A stretch of 17,664 nucleotides of DNA from CAKSQF01 sp051868045 (GCA_051868045.1 JBJDZN010000067.1:1-17664); one strand, 5' to 3'; shown: positions 1 through 7,210, counted from the stretch's first letter. Program-made: numbers and translations. Notes: a model not told the origin generated them from the sequence alone.

Positions 1-476
1 TAAGGTATCCCATTTTCCAAACACAATATGATGTTCATGACTCCACCATGAGATACCAGCAATACATTGTCATTTGCGACCTGCGTTTTGAATTCATACC
101 ATGCGTCTTTAATGCGATGAAAAAATTGTTCCGGACTTTCTCCACCCGGATATGATTCTGTCCAATCGAGAGAATTCCAATACAATCCGGGATATTTCTC
201 TAATGCTTCTGTTTTCAGCATTCCTGCCAGTAACCCATTGTTAGATTCTCGAAACTGAGGCAAAAATATGATTGGCAAGGAAAGTTCATCAGCAACAATT
301 TCTGCTGTTTCTTTTGCTCTAACTAAATCACTTGCATAAATTTTCGTAATACCCTTATTCCGCAATTTGCTCTTTGCTATATGAACCTGCTCCTTGCCTT
401 TTTCAGTTAATCCATATGTACTCCATCCTCCATAGCGATTGGATGGGTCTGCTCCATGTCTCATTAAATAAATCAT
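1..476 (-). CDS. Histidine phosphatase family protein, 3' end outside the window
   Basis: The frame is open from an ATG at 476 to the left edge (158 codons, no stop), so the C-terminus is missing. The protein opens with MIYLMRHGAD, the RHG phosphohistidine motif of the histidine phosphatase (phosphoglycerate mutase-like) superfamily. SDLVRAKETAEIV follows at about residues 49-61, the usual S-x-L-x-R-A-x-x-T-A segment, and the second catalytic histidine is in LLVSHGG near residue 145. Such cytosolic enzymes transfer phosphate through the RHG histidine, but the substrate cannot be read from sequence; the superfamily includes sugar phosphatases, alpha-ribazole phosphatase and mutases. An AGAGG sits about 8 bases before the ATG. 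An ATG slightly upstream is out of frame. Codon use is AT-rich, unlike hslO nearby. Confidence 0.85.
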   Translation of the reverse strand, partial: MIYLMRHGADPSNRYGGWSTYGLTEKGKEQVHIAKSKLRNKGITKIYASDLVRAKETAEIVADELSLPIIFLPQFRESNNGLLAGMLKTEALEKYPGLYWNSLDWTESYPGGESPEQFFHRIKDAWYEFKTQVANDNVLLVSHGGVMNIILCLENGIP

Positions 477-526
477 TTCATTACGCCTCTAAATTTCAAT
501 TTAACAAACTCCTATTTGTCGATATA

Positions 527-556
527 AGTATGATATCAACATATATCGAAAGTCAA
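527..556 (-). promoter_or_regulatory. Possible promoter of the histidine phosphatase gene
   Basis: On the minus strand TTGACT (556-551) and CATACT (532-527) are separated by 18 bases, about 50 bases upstream of the start codon. The -10 match is mediocre, so this is tentative. Confidence 0.35.
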
Positions 557-640
557 CTCCGCCGGTTTGGCTTCACGCAGTCAGTCGAAATCAGTATTTC
601 TTTTTCGATATTCCGATTTTGCGAAGCAAAATCTACCGCA

Positions 641-735
641 CTTCTTCACTCTTCACTTTTACCTATTACCTTCCACATCCCCGAGCCTTTAGTGAAGAGT
701 GAAAAGTAATCCCCAAGGATAAATCCTTGAGGATT
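641..735. repeat. Hairpin-rich repeat with 13-bp inverted arms
   Basis: Inverted arms TTCACTCTTCACT (645-657) and AGTGAAGAGTGAA (691-703) pair perfectly over 13 bp around a 33-base spacer. A second imperfect hairpin follows directly (708-720 with 723-735, 13 bp with one mismatch, AA loop). A close relative of the first inverted repeat lies at 7346-7414. The gene-free stretch 477-940 otherwise holds only this element, a possible tRNA-Cys 3' fragment at 736-754 and GC-rich sequence (755-900) in which I see no gene. Confidence 0.6.
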
Positions 736-754
736 TGGAGGACCAATCGGAATC
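736..754 (-). repeat. Short copy of the tRNA-Cys 3' end
   Basis: TGGAGGACCAATCGGAATC closely matches the 3' end of tRNA-Cys in the same orientation (941-960). The first six and last ten bases are identical; one base is missing and one is changed between them. It covers the CCA end, the 3' acceptor strand and part of the T-arm, with no body of a tRNA attached. Duplicated tRNA 3' ends are typical att-site scars, but the match is short and could be chance. Confidence 0.35.
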
Positions 755-901
755 CGCCCTCCGCTTCGCTCCGGCGGCGATTCGTCCCGAGCTTTGGCGT
801 CGTTCGTCTCATTTTCCCACGGCATTTCTTCGTTACCAAAGTCCTGTCCCCCCCATTGGTCTTCCCTTTCGCCAAAGCCCGGGCGATGTTGGGATTGACC
901 T

Positions 902-945
902 CTCCAAAACAAAACCAGCCCGGTTGGGCTGGTTTTGTTTTGGAG
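902..945 (-). terminator. Terminator directly abutting tRNA-Cys
   Basis: A perfect 20-bp stem (902-921 with 926-945) closes a 4-base loop. Read on the minus strand it follows tRNA-Cys immediately and ends in TTTTGTTTT. The stem's first bases overlap the tRNA CCA end, so hairpin formation and 3' processing may compete. Confidence 0.85.
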
Positions 946-1014
946 GCGCCAATCGGAATCGGACCGATGATAAAGGTTTTGCAGACCTCTGCCTTACCGC
1001 TTGGCTATGGCGCC
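941..1014 (-). tRNA. tRNA-Cys (GCA)
   Basis: Minus-strand cloverleaf of 74 nt including an encoded CCA. The acceptor GGCGCCA pairs with TGGCGCC, the anticodon loop is CTGCAAA with anticodon GCA, the T-stem is ATCGG/CCGAT and the discriminator is U. No separate promoter is evident in the 125 bases between it and tRNA-Gly. It may be reached by read-through of the hairpin at 1081-1138 or use an unrecognised promoter. Confidence 0.93.
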
Positions 1015-1080
1015 GGATAAGGGTTCTGCGCCGGTGTCTCTACTGCATTCTATGCGGCAGACGAACTCCCGACACGGGAA

Positions 1081-1138
1081 CCGAAAGAAAAAATCCACGG
1101 CGTAACATAGATTTCTACGCTCCAGCCATGGATTTTCT
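1081..1138 (-). terminator. Terminator-like hairpin after tRNA-Gly
   Basis: On the minus strand, directly 3' of tRNA-Gly, arms at 1136-1125 and 1101-1090 form a 12-bp stem with one wobble pair. The second arm runs into TTTTTTCTTTC. It likely ends most transcripts of the Val-Asp-Phe-Gly cluster, although tRNA-Cys lies further downstream. Confidence 0.65.
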
Positions 1139-1139
1139 T

Positions 1140-1215
1140 TGGAGCGGATTACGGGGCTCGAACCCGCCACCTCCACCTTGGCAAGGTGGCGCTCTACCAA
1201 ATGAGCTAAATCCGC
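1140..1215 (-). tRNA. tRNA-Gly (GCC)
   Basis: Minus-strand 76-nt cloverleaf with encoded CCA. The acceptor is GCGGATT/AATCCGC, the anticodon loop CTTGCCAAG gives GCC, and the T-arm carries GGTTCGAGCC. It is the fourth tRNA of the cluster driven from 1625-1653. Confidence 0.97.
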
Positions 1216-1286
1216 AGGTACCGACATTTTACAACTTTCGGTGATGTTGTCGAATCGGTGTCCACGATTCTCATCAGCCTATTGGC

Positions 1287-1362
1287 TGGTGCCTCCGGTC
1301 GGAATCGAACCAACGACACGGGGATTTTCAGTCCCCTGCTCTACCAACTGAGCTACAGAGGC
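1287..1362 (-). tRNA. tRNA-Phe (GAA)
   Basis: Minus-strand 76-nt cloverleaf with encoded CCA. The acceptor GCCTCTG pairs with CGGAGGC (one G-U), the anticodon loop CTGAAAATC gives GAA, and the T-arm carries GGTTCGATTCC. Third gene of the cluster. Confidence 0.97.
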
Positions 1363-1394
1363 AAAATAAAACCGATCATGTATGCAGATCGGTT

Positions 1395-1471
1395 TGGCGA
1401 CCCGGATGGGGCTCGAACCCACGACCTCTAGCGTGACAGGCTAGCGCTCTAACCAACTGAGCTACCAGGCC
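1395..1471 (-). tRNA. tRNA-Asp (GTC)
   Basis: Minus-strand 77-nt cloverleaf with encoded CCA. The anticodon loop CTGTCACG gives GTC, the discriminator is G as expected for Asp, and the acceptor GGCCTGG pairs with CCGGGTC through two wobble pairs. Second gene of the cluster. Confidence 0.97.
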
Positions 1472-1506
1472 AAATTGAAGCATCCGACCGATCGTGATCG
1501 GATGCT

Positions 1507-1582
1507 TGGTGGAAGTTATAGGGCTCGAACCTATGACCCTCTGCTTGTAGGGCAGATGCTCTCCCAGCTGAGCTAAACTTCC
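1507..1582 (-). tRNA. tRNA-Val (TAC)
   Basis: Minus-strand 76-nt cloverleaf with encoded CCA. The acceptor is GGAAGTT/AACTTCC and the anticodon loop CCTACAAG gives TAC. First gene of the cluster, 43 bases after the -10 box at 1625-1630. Confidence 0.97.
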
Positions 1583-1624
1583 ATTTGCCTCTTTGAAACT
1601 GTCTGTTTCCTCGGGACGGTTGTT

Positions 1625-1653
1625 ATTATAGCACACTTGTTTTCGTTTGTCAA
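1625..1653 (-). promoter_or_regulatory. Promoter of the tRNA cluster
   Basis: On the minus strand TTGACA (1653-1648), 17 bases and TATAAT (1630-1625) give a perfect vegetative promoter with an upstream TGC extension of the -10. Just upstream lies a 20-bp palindrome made of A7-TTCGAA-T7 (1664-1683), an AT-rich block placed like an UP element. The sequence resembles the cadC promoter at 7099-7127 (TTGACAAACGAA, then GTGCTATA). Confidence 0.9.
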
Positions 1654-1865
1654 GAGTTTTTTCAAAAAAATTCGAATTTTTTTTCAATCTTTTTTCGACC
1701 CGGATTTCGGGATGAATCGGTTGTCCGAGCCGCACATGAAGACCGATCCGACTCCTTTGACTTTGGCGGGGAGGGGAGACAAAACCATCGCAAAATGCCG
1801 CAGGCTTGTAATACGACCTTGTGCAGCGGCTTTCGTCCCCCCGAATGGACGGCAACAAAAAATCC

Positions 1866-2765
1866 TTACTTGGACTCCGGCTTTCTGGGCTTTGCCTTCC
1901 CTTCCTTAATGCGGATTTTCTCAATATCATCCCCGGTAAAGGCGAACTTCTTGCCGCAGAACTGGCAGCCCAGTTCGATCTGATGATCCTCCGCCAGGAT
2001 GTTGTACAGCTCCATGGGATGAAGGGTCAGCAGTGCCTTGCCCATGCGCTCACGGGAGCAGTCACAGCGATAGCCAACCTCGTATTCATCAAACACGTCG
2101 AAGGGAATTCCGTCAAACACCCTTGCGGCGATCTCGAAGTCAGACAGATTCTGTTTGAGCAAATCGGAGAATGCGCCCAGTTTTCCGACGTTTTCCTCCA
2201 GCTTTTCCACGGTCTTGGGATCCGCCATGGGCATGAGCATGACCAGAAATCCGCCTGCCGCCTTGAAGTGATCGCCCTCCGGAACCTCGCCCAGAGCGCA
2301 GACCGACGGAACCTGCTCCGATTCCGCATAGTAGTGGGTCACGTCCTCGGCAATCTCCCCGGAATCCAGGTTGACGATGCCGATGTACGGCTCCTTCTCG
2401 CCGGTATCTTTGACCACATTCAGCGTACCCTTTCCCACGGCTTTGCGCAGGTTGACACGTCCCGACGCAGTGGGGCTGTCGGTCCGGGGATTCTGCACCG
2501 TTCCCTTCACGTTGCCCATATAGTCGGCGACGGCAAGAATATGTCCGTTTACGCCGTCGCCCCGGACGCTGACGGTGATGGTATTTCCCTTATCCTTCAG
2601 CGTGGAACCCATGATGGAGGCGGCAGTCAGAACCCGTCCCAGGGCGACGGCGGGCGTTCTGGCGCAGTTATGAATCTTCATGGCGTCGTTTACCGTGTCG
2701 GTGGAATTCAGAACCAGTATCTGTGCCGACCCGTCGGCACTCATGGCACGTAGCAGTTTAGACAT
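1866..2765 (-). CDS. hslO: Hsp33 redox-regulated chaperone
   Basis: The 299-residue protein has the length and layout of Hsp33. The N-terminal domain carries the family's GRVLTAASIMGSTLK segment (about 43-57), a glycine-rich core follows, and the C-terminal zinc site has CDC at 234-236 and CQFC at 267-270. In the family these four cysteines bind zinc when reduced; oxidation releases zinc and turns the cytosolic protein into a holdase for unfolding proteins. All four are present, so the switch should work. The ATG at 2765 has AGGA about 10 bases upstream and gives the conserved MSKLLRAMSADG start. It stands alone between its own promoter (2886-2914) and the tRNA promoter. T6 occurs just after the stop, but I see no clear terminator stem. 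Confidence 0.96.
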   Translation of the reverse strand: MSKLLRAMSADGSAQILVLNSTDTVNDAMKIHNCARTPAVALGRVLTAASIMGSTLKDKGNTITVSVRGDGVNGHILAVADYMGNVKGTVQNPRTDSPTASGRVNLRKAVGKGTLNVVKDTGEKEPYIGIVNLDSGEIAEDVTHYYAESEQVPSVCALGEVPEGDHFKAAGGFLVMLMPMADPKTVEKLEENVGKLGAFSDLLKQNLSDFEIAARVFDGIPFDVFDEYEVGYRCDCSRERMGKALLTLHPMELYNILAEDHQIELGCQFCGKKFAFTGDDIEKIRIKEGKAKPRKPESK

Positions 2766-2885
2766 ATCGGATCATTTCCTTTTTATTCATATTTATCGTT
2801 TCGCCGAAAGCCTTTTCAAAGGCTCAGGGGACTGTCGGAATTAAAATTCCCGATTCGGATCGGATCATTCCCCTTTATGCCCTTC

Positions 2886-2914
2886 AGTGTAGCACATTTC
2901 CCACAAAAAGTCAA
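2886..2914 (-). promoter_or_regulatory. Promoter of hslO
   Basis: On the minus strand TTGACT (2914-2909), 17 bases, TACACT (2891-2886), with TGC before the -10. The start site would be near 2879, leaving a leader of about 114 nt. The gene-free stretch 2766-3167 holds this promoter, the one at 3029-3057 facing the other way and two leaders; nothing else is evident. Confidence 0.75.
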
Positions 2915-3028
2915 TAGAAATTTGGGAATTTTGCCGCCGAATTTGTCGAAATGCTCAAATTTCCCGGCACCTGATTGTGCGAAATAAATGAAAATGAGCA
3001 AATCACGCAATTAATTTGCCAAAAAGGC

Positions 3029-3057
3029 TTTACATTTTTTGAAAACTATGCTATAAT
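3029..3057 (+). promoter_or_regulatory. Promoter of the lipoprotein gene
   Basis: TTTACA (3029-3034), 17 bases, TATAAT (3052-3057), with a TGC extension. The predicted leader of about 100 nt can fold into two small stems: 3071-3079 with 3087-3095 (one mismatch), and CGGAT 3098-3102 with ATCCG 3120-3124. Confidence 0.8.
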
Positions 3058-3167
3058 AAGAATGAAGAAGGATCGCCCATCATTTTTGGGAGATCAACGG
3101 ATGACGGTCACTGCCGCCAATCCGAAATGAAGCAAAATCAAATAAATTCAGAAAGGATTGATTTTTT

Positions 3168-4226
3168 ATGAAACACCAGAATGCAAAGCTGATTTCCCTG
3201 CTGCTGGTTGCCTCCATGGCATTGGCACTGACCTCCTGCGGCGGCGGAAACACCGAAAACACCACGACAGCTGCCAATTCCACAACGACTGCGGTTACAA
3301 CAACCACTCCCACCTCCGCCTACACCAATGTTGAGACCGACTACCAGATCGAGAGCGTAGACAGCTTCAAGGTTGACTACGGAACCTCCAAGGAAGATGT
3401 CATTGCACAGCTTCCCTCCGAGCTGACCGTCTATGTTCCCACTTCGGCACCTACCGAGTCCACCACCCTGTTCTCCGAGAATTTCTCCTCTGCCGAGAGT
3501 TTTGCCGAGAACTGGACCCTGTGCGACCCCGATAATGTCACCGAAATCGGCGGCGGCAAGTTTGCCACCACTGCAGGTTCCACGAATATCAAGGCATACA
3601 TAACCGATGCCGAGTGGACCAATGCAGGCACCGAGGTTTATGCCAACTACGCCATCAAGGCGGTCGTCAGAGGCACTGCCGACACTCCCTCCAACAACTT
3701 CGGTATCATCTTCCGTGCATCCGAAGTCACCGGAGACGGACCCGACAGCTACAACGGACTCTATGTGGGCATTGGCGACAGCGACGGCAGTCTCTGCGTA
3801 GGTAGTGCCCAGAACAACTGGACCTCCATTGCAAACATTGACATCGACTATGCCCCCAACACCGATTACACCCTTGAGGTTCTGGTATTCCAGAATGCTT
3901 TCATCGTCAAAGTCAACGGTGAGACCCTCTACAGCGGAAAAACCGGCACCTTTGTCAACGGAACGGTTGGTCTGCGTACCTACAACCAGCTCTTCGAGGC
4001 TTCCGAGCTTTCCGTTCGCACCCTGACTGCTGCCGACATCGCCGAGTTCGGTGAGGACACCGATTTCGTAGAAGCAAAGCTTCTCCCCGTCAGCTGGGAT
4101 TGCTTCGACTACGATCCCAACACTGCCAAGAAGTACGGCTTCTTCGGAACCGTTACCGAGGGACTTCCCGAGGGTACTCAGGCTCAGGTCAAGGTCAGCG
4201 TTACCGTCCTGAAGGAGGGCGCATAA
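3168..4226 (+). CDS. Secreted lipoprotein, LamG-like domain within a split Ig-like domain
   Basis: This is a 352-residue protein. Residues 1-23 are a signal peptide ending in the lipobox LTSC with Cys24, so it should be lipid-anchored outside the membrane. A Thr/Asn-rich linker runs to about 55. Residues 63-90 (DSFKVDYGTSKEDVIAQLP) match the first strands of a Big_4-type bacterial Ig-like domain. About 99-287 form a concanavalin-like (LamG/DUF1080-like) beta-sandwich with FSENFSSAESFAENW, GIIFRAS and FIVKVNGETLY. Residues 305-347 (PVSWDCFDYDPNTAKKYGFF onward) look like the second half of the same Ig domain. The likely role is binding or display of polysaccharide; no catalytic residues are recognisable. 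AGAAAGGA lies 10 bases before the ATG. A related LamG-like domain begins the large protein at 13157-17167. Confidence 0.85.
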   Translation: MKHQNAKLISLLLVASMALALTSCGGGNTENTTTAANSTTTAVTTTTPTSAYTNVETDYQIESVDSFKVDYGTSKEDVIAQLPSELTVYVPTSAPTESTTLFSENFSSAESFAENWTLCDPDNVTEIGGGKFATTAGSTNIKAYITDAEWTNAGTEVYANYAIKAVVRGTADTPSNNFGIIFRASEVTGDGPDSYNGLYVGIGDSDGSLCVGSAQNNWTSIANIDIDYAPNTDYTLEVLVFQNAFIVKVNGETLYSGKTGTFVNGTVGLRTYNQLFEASELSVRTLTAADIAEFGEDTDFVEAKLLPVSWDCFDYDPNTAKKYGFFGTVTEGLPEGTQAQVKVSVTVLKEGA

Positions 4227-4255
4227 TCTCTGCGCTCCCGCTCCAATCCGGCATC

Positions 4256-4292
4256 TTTCCCCCTATCCCGCCTTTGGCGGGATAGGGGGAAA
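4256..4292 (+). terminator. Strong hairpin after the lipoprotein gene
   Basis: A perfect 17-bp GC-rich stem (4256-4272 with 4276-4292) with a TTT loop lies 30 bases past the stop. The following T-tract is poor (CGTTTGTC), so it may act in part as an mRNA-stabilising hairpin. Confidence 0.65.
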
Positions 4293-4399
4293 CGTTTGTC
4301 AAGCGGGAGATTGACGGTATCTGCCTTCTCCCCTGTCTGTCTTTTTTCTTTTGATAAAGCTATCAAACGAAGATAGCTTCACGATCTCATAAACCGGTA

Positions 4400-4422
4400 G
4401 GGGACTTTTCGTGAAAGCCCCC
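4400..4422 (-). terminator. Possible terminator of the cadmium efflux operon
   Basis: On the minus strand, 7 bases past the ATPase stop, a 9-bp stem with one G-U pair (4422-4414 with 4408-4400) and a 5-base loop can form. The T-tract after it is weak. Another 8-bp stem lies at 4357-4379. Confidence 0.4.
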
Positions 4423-4429
4423 CATTCTT

Positions 4430-6331
4430 CTATTCCCTCAACCCTCTCAGCGTTCGCATGGCGTTCAGAATGGCAAGGACCGACACGCCCACATCAGCGA
4501 AGACCGCCATCCACATATTGGCAAGTCCCAGCACGCTGAGGATCAGCACCAGCAGTTTGACGCCCAGTGCAAAGACAATGTTCTCCTTGGCGATCGCCAT
4601 GGTGCGGGAGGCAATGCGGATCGACTGCTCCACCTTACAGGGATTGTCGCCCACCAAAACCACGTCCGCCGCCTCAATCGCCGCATCCGAGCCGTTGCTC
4701 CCCATGGCAAAACCGATGTCCGCTCTCGCCAGCGAGGGCGAATCGTTGATTCCGTCCCCCACGAAGGCGGTGACGCCCTTTCCGAGGAACTCCTCCAACG
4801 CATAAACCTTGTCTCCGGGAAGCAGGGATGCCCGGCAGTCGTCGATTCCCAACGCCGTCGCCGCCTCGTTTGCCGCCCGCTCGCTGTCGCCCGACAGCAT
4901 AACCGTGCGGATGCCCCTCTTCTTCAACCCCTCAATCGCCGATTTCGACTCGGGCTTGATCTGATCCACAAAGGTCAGCGCACCTATGTATTCGCCGTTT
5001 CGGGCGCAATAGACAGCCGTGGTGGGGAGATTCTGATGTTCTTCGGGAATTTTCACCGACTCATCCTGCAAAAACGCCGCATTTCCGACAATCACCGTCT
5101 GCCATCGGTAGATCGCACGCCGTCCCCTGCCTCGGATCTCGCTGATCTCGTCCACGTCGGCAGGGTCGAAGGCTCCCTCCCCAGCCGCATTCAGAATGGC
5201 TGCAGAAAGGGGGTGAATGGAGGACAGTTCCGCCGCCGCACACAGAGTCAGCAGTTCGTTCTCGCTGACGCCAACGGGAAGAATCTTATCCACACAGGGC
5301 TGACCCTTGGTCAGGGTTCCGGTCTTGTCAAAAGCAACGGTCTGCACCTTCGCCAGCGTCTCCAGCTTGCTGTTATCCTTGAACAGGATCCCCCGCTTGG
5401 CAGAGCCGCCCACCGACCCGAAAAAGGTCAGGGGAACCGAAATCACCAGTGCGCAGGGGCAGGAGATGACCAGAAAGTTCAGGGCACGGTAAATCCATTC
5501 CCTGAAGCATCCCCAGGACAGATTGCCCAAGACAAAGGGAGGCAGCACCGCCACAATCAAGGCTCCGATAACCACCAGTGGCGTGTACCAGACGGCAAAT
5601 TTGCTGATAAATGCCTCGGTTTTGGACTTTTTCATGGCGGCATCCTCCACCATGGCGATGATTCTTGCCGCTCCCGACTGATCGGCAGTCCGCAGGGCTC
5701 GAATCTTCAGCATTCCGTCCAGATTGATGGTTCCCGAGGTGACCTCGTTTCCCACCGTCACTTCAACGGGCAGACCTTCCCCCGTCATGGAGGAGCAGTC
5801 CAGGGAGGCAGACCCTTCCTCAACTCTGCCGTCCACGGGGATCCGCTCGCCGGCACCTACCACAAAGAGATCGCCTGCCTGAACCTCGTCGGAGGGCACC
5901 GTCACTGTCTGACCGTCCCGGATCAGATTGACCGTGTCGGGGCAGAGCTTCGCCAGTTGGGCAACGGCACCCCGGGCATTTCCCGTGGCGTAATCCTCAA
6001 AGAGATTGCCCACCTGAGAAAAGAGCATGACGGCGACTCCCTCGAGAAATTCGCCCATGATCACTGCCGCCACCGATGCCACCGACATAAGCAGGTCCTC
6101 GTCGAACATCTGACCCCGGAACAGTCCGCCAACCGCCGATGCCAGGGTTTTGTAGCCCGCCACCAGAAAGGCGGGGAGAATGCAGGCAAGGGAGAGGAAG
6201 TATCCCGCCGATCCCACGGGAATTTTCTCCGATTTAACCAGAAAATGGGACAGGATCAGCCCCGAAATCAGGAGAATCAGCGAGATCCCGATCCGCAGGG
6301 CGTCCTTTTTCTGATGCTTGGAGAGTTTCAT
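4430..6331 (-). CDS. cadA: P1B-type ATPase exporting Cd2+/Zn2+/Pb2+
   Basis: This 633-residue integral membrane pump has the complete P-type core: TGE (183-185) in the actuator domain, the intramembrane CPC (291-293), DKTGT (335-339) with the phosphorylated Asp335, the nucleotide-binding His373-Pro374, and GDGIND (525-530). The last membrane segments carry Lys593 and Asp613 (FADVGVSVLAILNAMR), the P1B-2 signature of soft divalent metal exporters such as ZntA and CadA. It therefore should expel Cd2+, Zn2+ or Pb2+ using ATP. No CxxC metal-binding domain precedes the first membrane helix; that domain is encoded by the separate upstream gene, whose TGA overlaps this ATG (ATGA). It is the last gene of the cadC-HMA-ATPase operon. 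Confidence 0.95.
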   Translation of the reverse strand: MKLSKHQKKDALRIGISLILLISGLILSHFLVKSEKIPVGSAGYFLSLACILPAFLVAGYKTLASAVGGLFRGQMFDEDLLMSVASVAAVIMGEFLEGVAVMLFSQVGNLFEDYATGNARGAVAQLAKLCPDTVNLIRDGQTVTVPSDEVQAGDLFVVGAGERIPVDGRVEEGSASLDCSSMTGEGLPVEVTVGNEVTSGTINLDGMLKIRALRTADQSGAARIIAMVEDAAMKKSKTEAFISKFAVWYTPLVVIGALIVAVLPPFVLGNLSWGCFREWIYRALNFLVISCPCALVISVPLTFFGSVGGSAKRGILFKDNSKLETLAKVQTVAFDKTGTLTKGQPCVDKILPVGVSENELLTLCAAAELSSIHPLSAAILNAAGEGAFDPADVDEISEIRGRGRRAIYRWQTVIVGNAAFLQDESVKIPEEHQNLPTTAVYCARNGEYIGALTFVDQIKPESKSAIEGLKKRGIRTVMLSGDSERAANEAATALGIDDCRASLLPGDKVYALEEFLGKGVTAFVGDGINDSPSLARADIGFAMGSNGSDAAIEAADVVLVGDNPCKVEQSIRIASRTMAIAKENIVFALGVKLLVLILSVLGLANMWMAVFADVGVSVLAILNAMRTLRGLRE

Positions 6332-6549
6332 TTGCAGATCAGCTCGCAGTCAGGGTCCACCTTCTTGACCGCCGCCCTCGCCTCGGTGATAATTCGGTCA
6401 AAATCCGCCTCGTCGGCTGTGATGGACACCTTTTTGGTCAGAAAAACCACCGTAGCGTCCTGAACGCCCTTGATTTTCCTGATTTTCTGCTCCACTTTTG
6501 CGGCGCAATGTGCGCAGTCAATGTCTGAAAGGACAAAATTTCTTGTCAT
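6328..6549 (-). CDS. Free-standing heavy-metal-associated (HMA) domain protein
   Basis: This small soluble protein of 73 residues consists of one HMA fold. DCAHC places the metal-binding CxxC at Cys12 and Cys15, followed by the typical KIKGVQDATVVFLTKKVSI strand-helix region. Two extra cysteines sit near the end (CELICK). It most likely delivers metal to, or regulates, the ATPase encoded next, with which it overlaps by four bases. An ATG at 6555 would add two residues, but GAGGAG then lies only 3 bases away; with the ATG at 6549 the spacing is 9, so I prefer the latter. In CadA and ZntA pumps this domain is normally fused to the ATPase. Confidence 0.88.
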   Translation of the reverse strand: MTRNFVLSDIDCAHCAAKVEQKIRKIKGVQDATVVFLTKKVSITADEADFDRIITEARAAVKKVDPDCELICK

Positions 6550-6593
6550 AATCATGTTCTCCTCTGTTCTATGTCTCTTGTTTCGGGTCTTTT

Positions 6594-6613
6594 CGGGCGT
6601 TTTCGGACGCCCG
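6594..6613 (-). other. Intercistronic stem-loop between cadC and the HMA gene
   Basis: CGGGCGT (6594-6600) pairs with ACGCCCG (6607-6613) around a 6-base loop. It is not followed by T's on either strand. It may mark an mRNA processing or stability point in the operon. Confidence 0.4.
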
Positions 6614-6633
6614 CACCGATATTCTGATCCGTC

Positions 6634-7041
6634 TTATTCCCGCAGATGCTCGATGGCGCAGTTGATCAGGGTCTGAACGTGTTCGTCCGCCAGCGAATAG
6701 AAGACGGTCTTCCCGTCCCTGCGTGCCTTGATGAGTCTGGCGGATTTCAGCACCCGAAGCTGATGGGAGATCGCCGACTGGGTCATGGACAGCAGTTTTG
6801 CGATGTCACAGACACACAGTTCATGCTCCCAAAGGACGCAGAGTATGCGGATCCGGGTATGATCTCCGAAGATTTTGTACAGCTCCGCCAGCTCGAAGAT
6901 GGTGTCCTCGTCGGGCAGATTCCGTTGAACCTCGGTCACCGCATCCTCATGGATGCACAGGTAATCACAGCACTCAATCTCGTCGGTCGCTTTCCCCTCT
7001 GCGCTCGCCTGCTCCTTCGTTTCATGAATCTCGTCGGTCAT
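6634..7041 (-). CDS. cadC: CadC-type ArsR/SmtB metal-sensing repressor
   Basis: This is a 135-residue winged-helix repressor. Both CadC metal sites can be read. Cys25 and Cys29 (CDYLC) plus Cys76 and Cys78 in ELCVCDIA form the thiolate site that senses Cd/Pb. Asp119, His121, His132 and Glu135 (D-x-H, ten residues, H-x-x-E) form the C-terminal zinc site of the family. The recognition helix is around SMTQSAISHQLRVLK (85-99). The predicted action is repression of its own operon until metal binds. The ATG at 7041 has AAAGGAGG 7 bases upstream; a longer reading frame from 7110 would start inside the promoter and is rejected. It is first in the operon, ahead of the HMA and ATPase genes. Confidence 0.93.
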   Translation of the reverse strand: MTDEIHETKEQASAEGKATDEIECCDYLCIHEDAVTEVQRNLPDEDTIFELAELYKIFGDHTRIRILCVLWEHELCVCDIAKLLSMTQSAISHQLRVLKSARLIKARRDGKTVFYSLADEHVQTLINCAIEHLRE

Positions 7042-7076
7042 GCCTCTTCCTCCTTTCCGATTGCTTTCACGAACAT

Positions 7077-7092
7077 ATGAGCAATTGTTCAT
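7077..7092 (-). promoter_or_regulatory. Likely CadC operator
   Basis: ATGAACAATTGCTCAT on the minus strand is a 16-bp palindrome with one mismatched pair, resembling the TGAACA-type dyads bound by ArsR/SmtB repressors. It begins about 7 bases past the -10 box, so it covers the transcription start. Confidence 0.7.
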
Positions 7093-7098
7093 GCGTTC

Positions 7099-7127
7099 AG
7101 TATAGCACAAGGAGATTCGTTTGTCAA
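7099..7127 (-). promoter_or_regulatory. Promoter of the cadC operon
   Basis: On the minus strand TTGACA (7127-7122), 17 bases, TATACT (7104-7099), with a TGC extension. The leader to the cadC ATG is about 50 nt. Confidence 0.85.
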
Positions 7128-7181
7128 GGGGGATCGCAAAAAAATAGTCGCAAAATTGAGAAAAAAATTTTGCGAAACCCC

Positions 7182-7210
7182 TTGAAATTCCGAAAAGGAT
7201 GTGATATAAT
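7182..7210 (+). promoter_or_regulatory. Promoter of tRNA-Trp
   Basis: TTGAAA (7182-7187), 17 bases, TATAAT (7205-7210) with a TGA extension; transcription should start about 10 bases before the tRNA. Upstream is an A-rich stretch with a 9-bp inverted repeat (7149-7157 with 7166-7174), which separates this promoter from the divergent cadC promoter. Confidence 0.88.

Noticed and set aside
1821..2753. 310-codon open frame antisense to hslO
   Set aside because: The minus strand encodes a full-length Hsp33 with its four cysteines.
5036..6463. 475-codon open frame antisense to the cadmium ATPase
   Set aside because: The minus strand encodes all P-type ATPase motifs; the antisense product has no recognisable feature.
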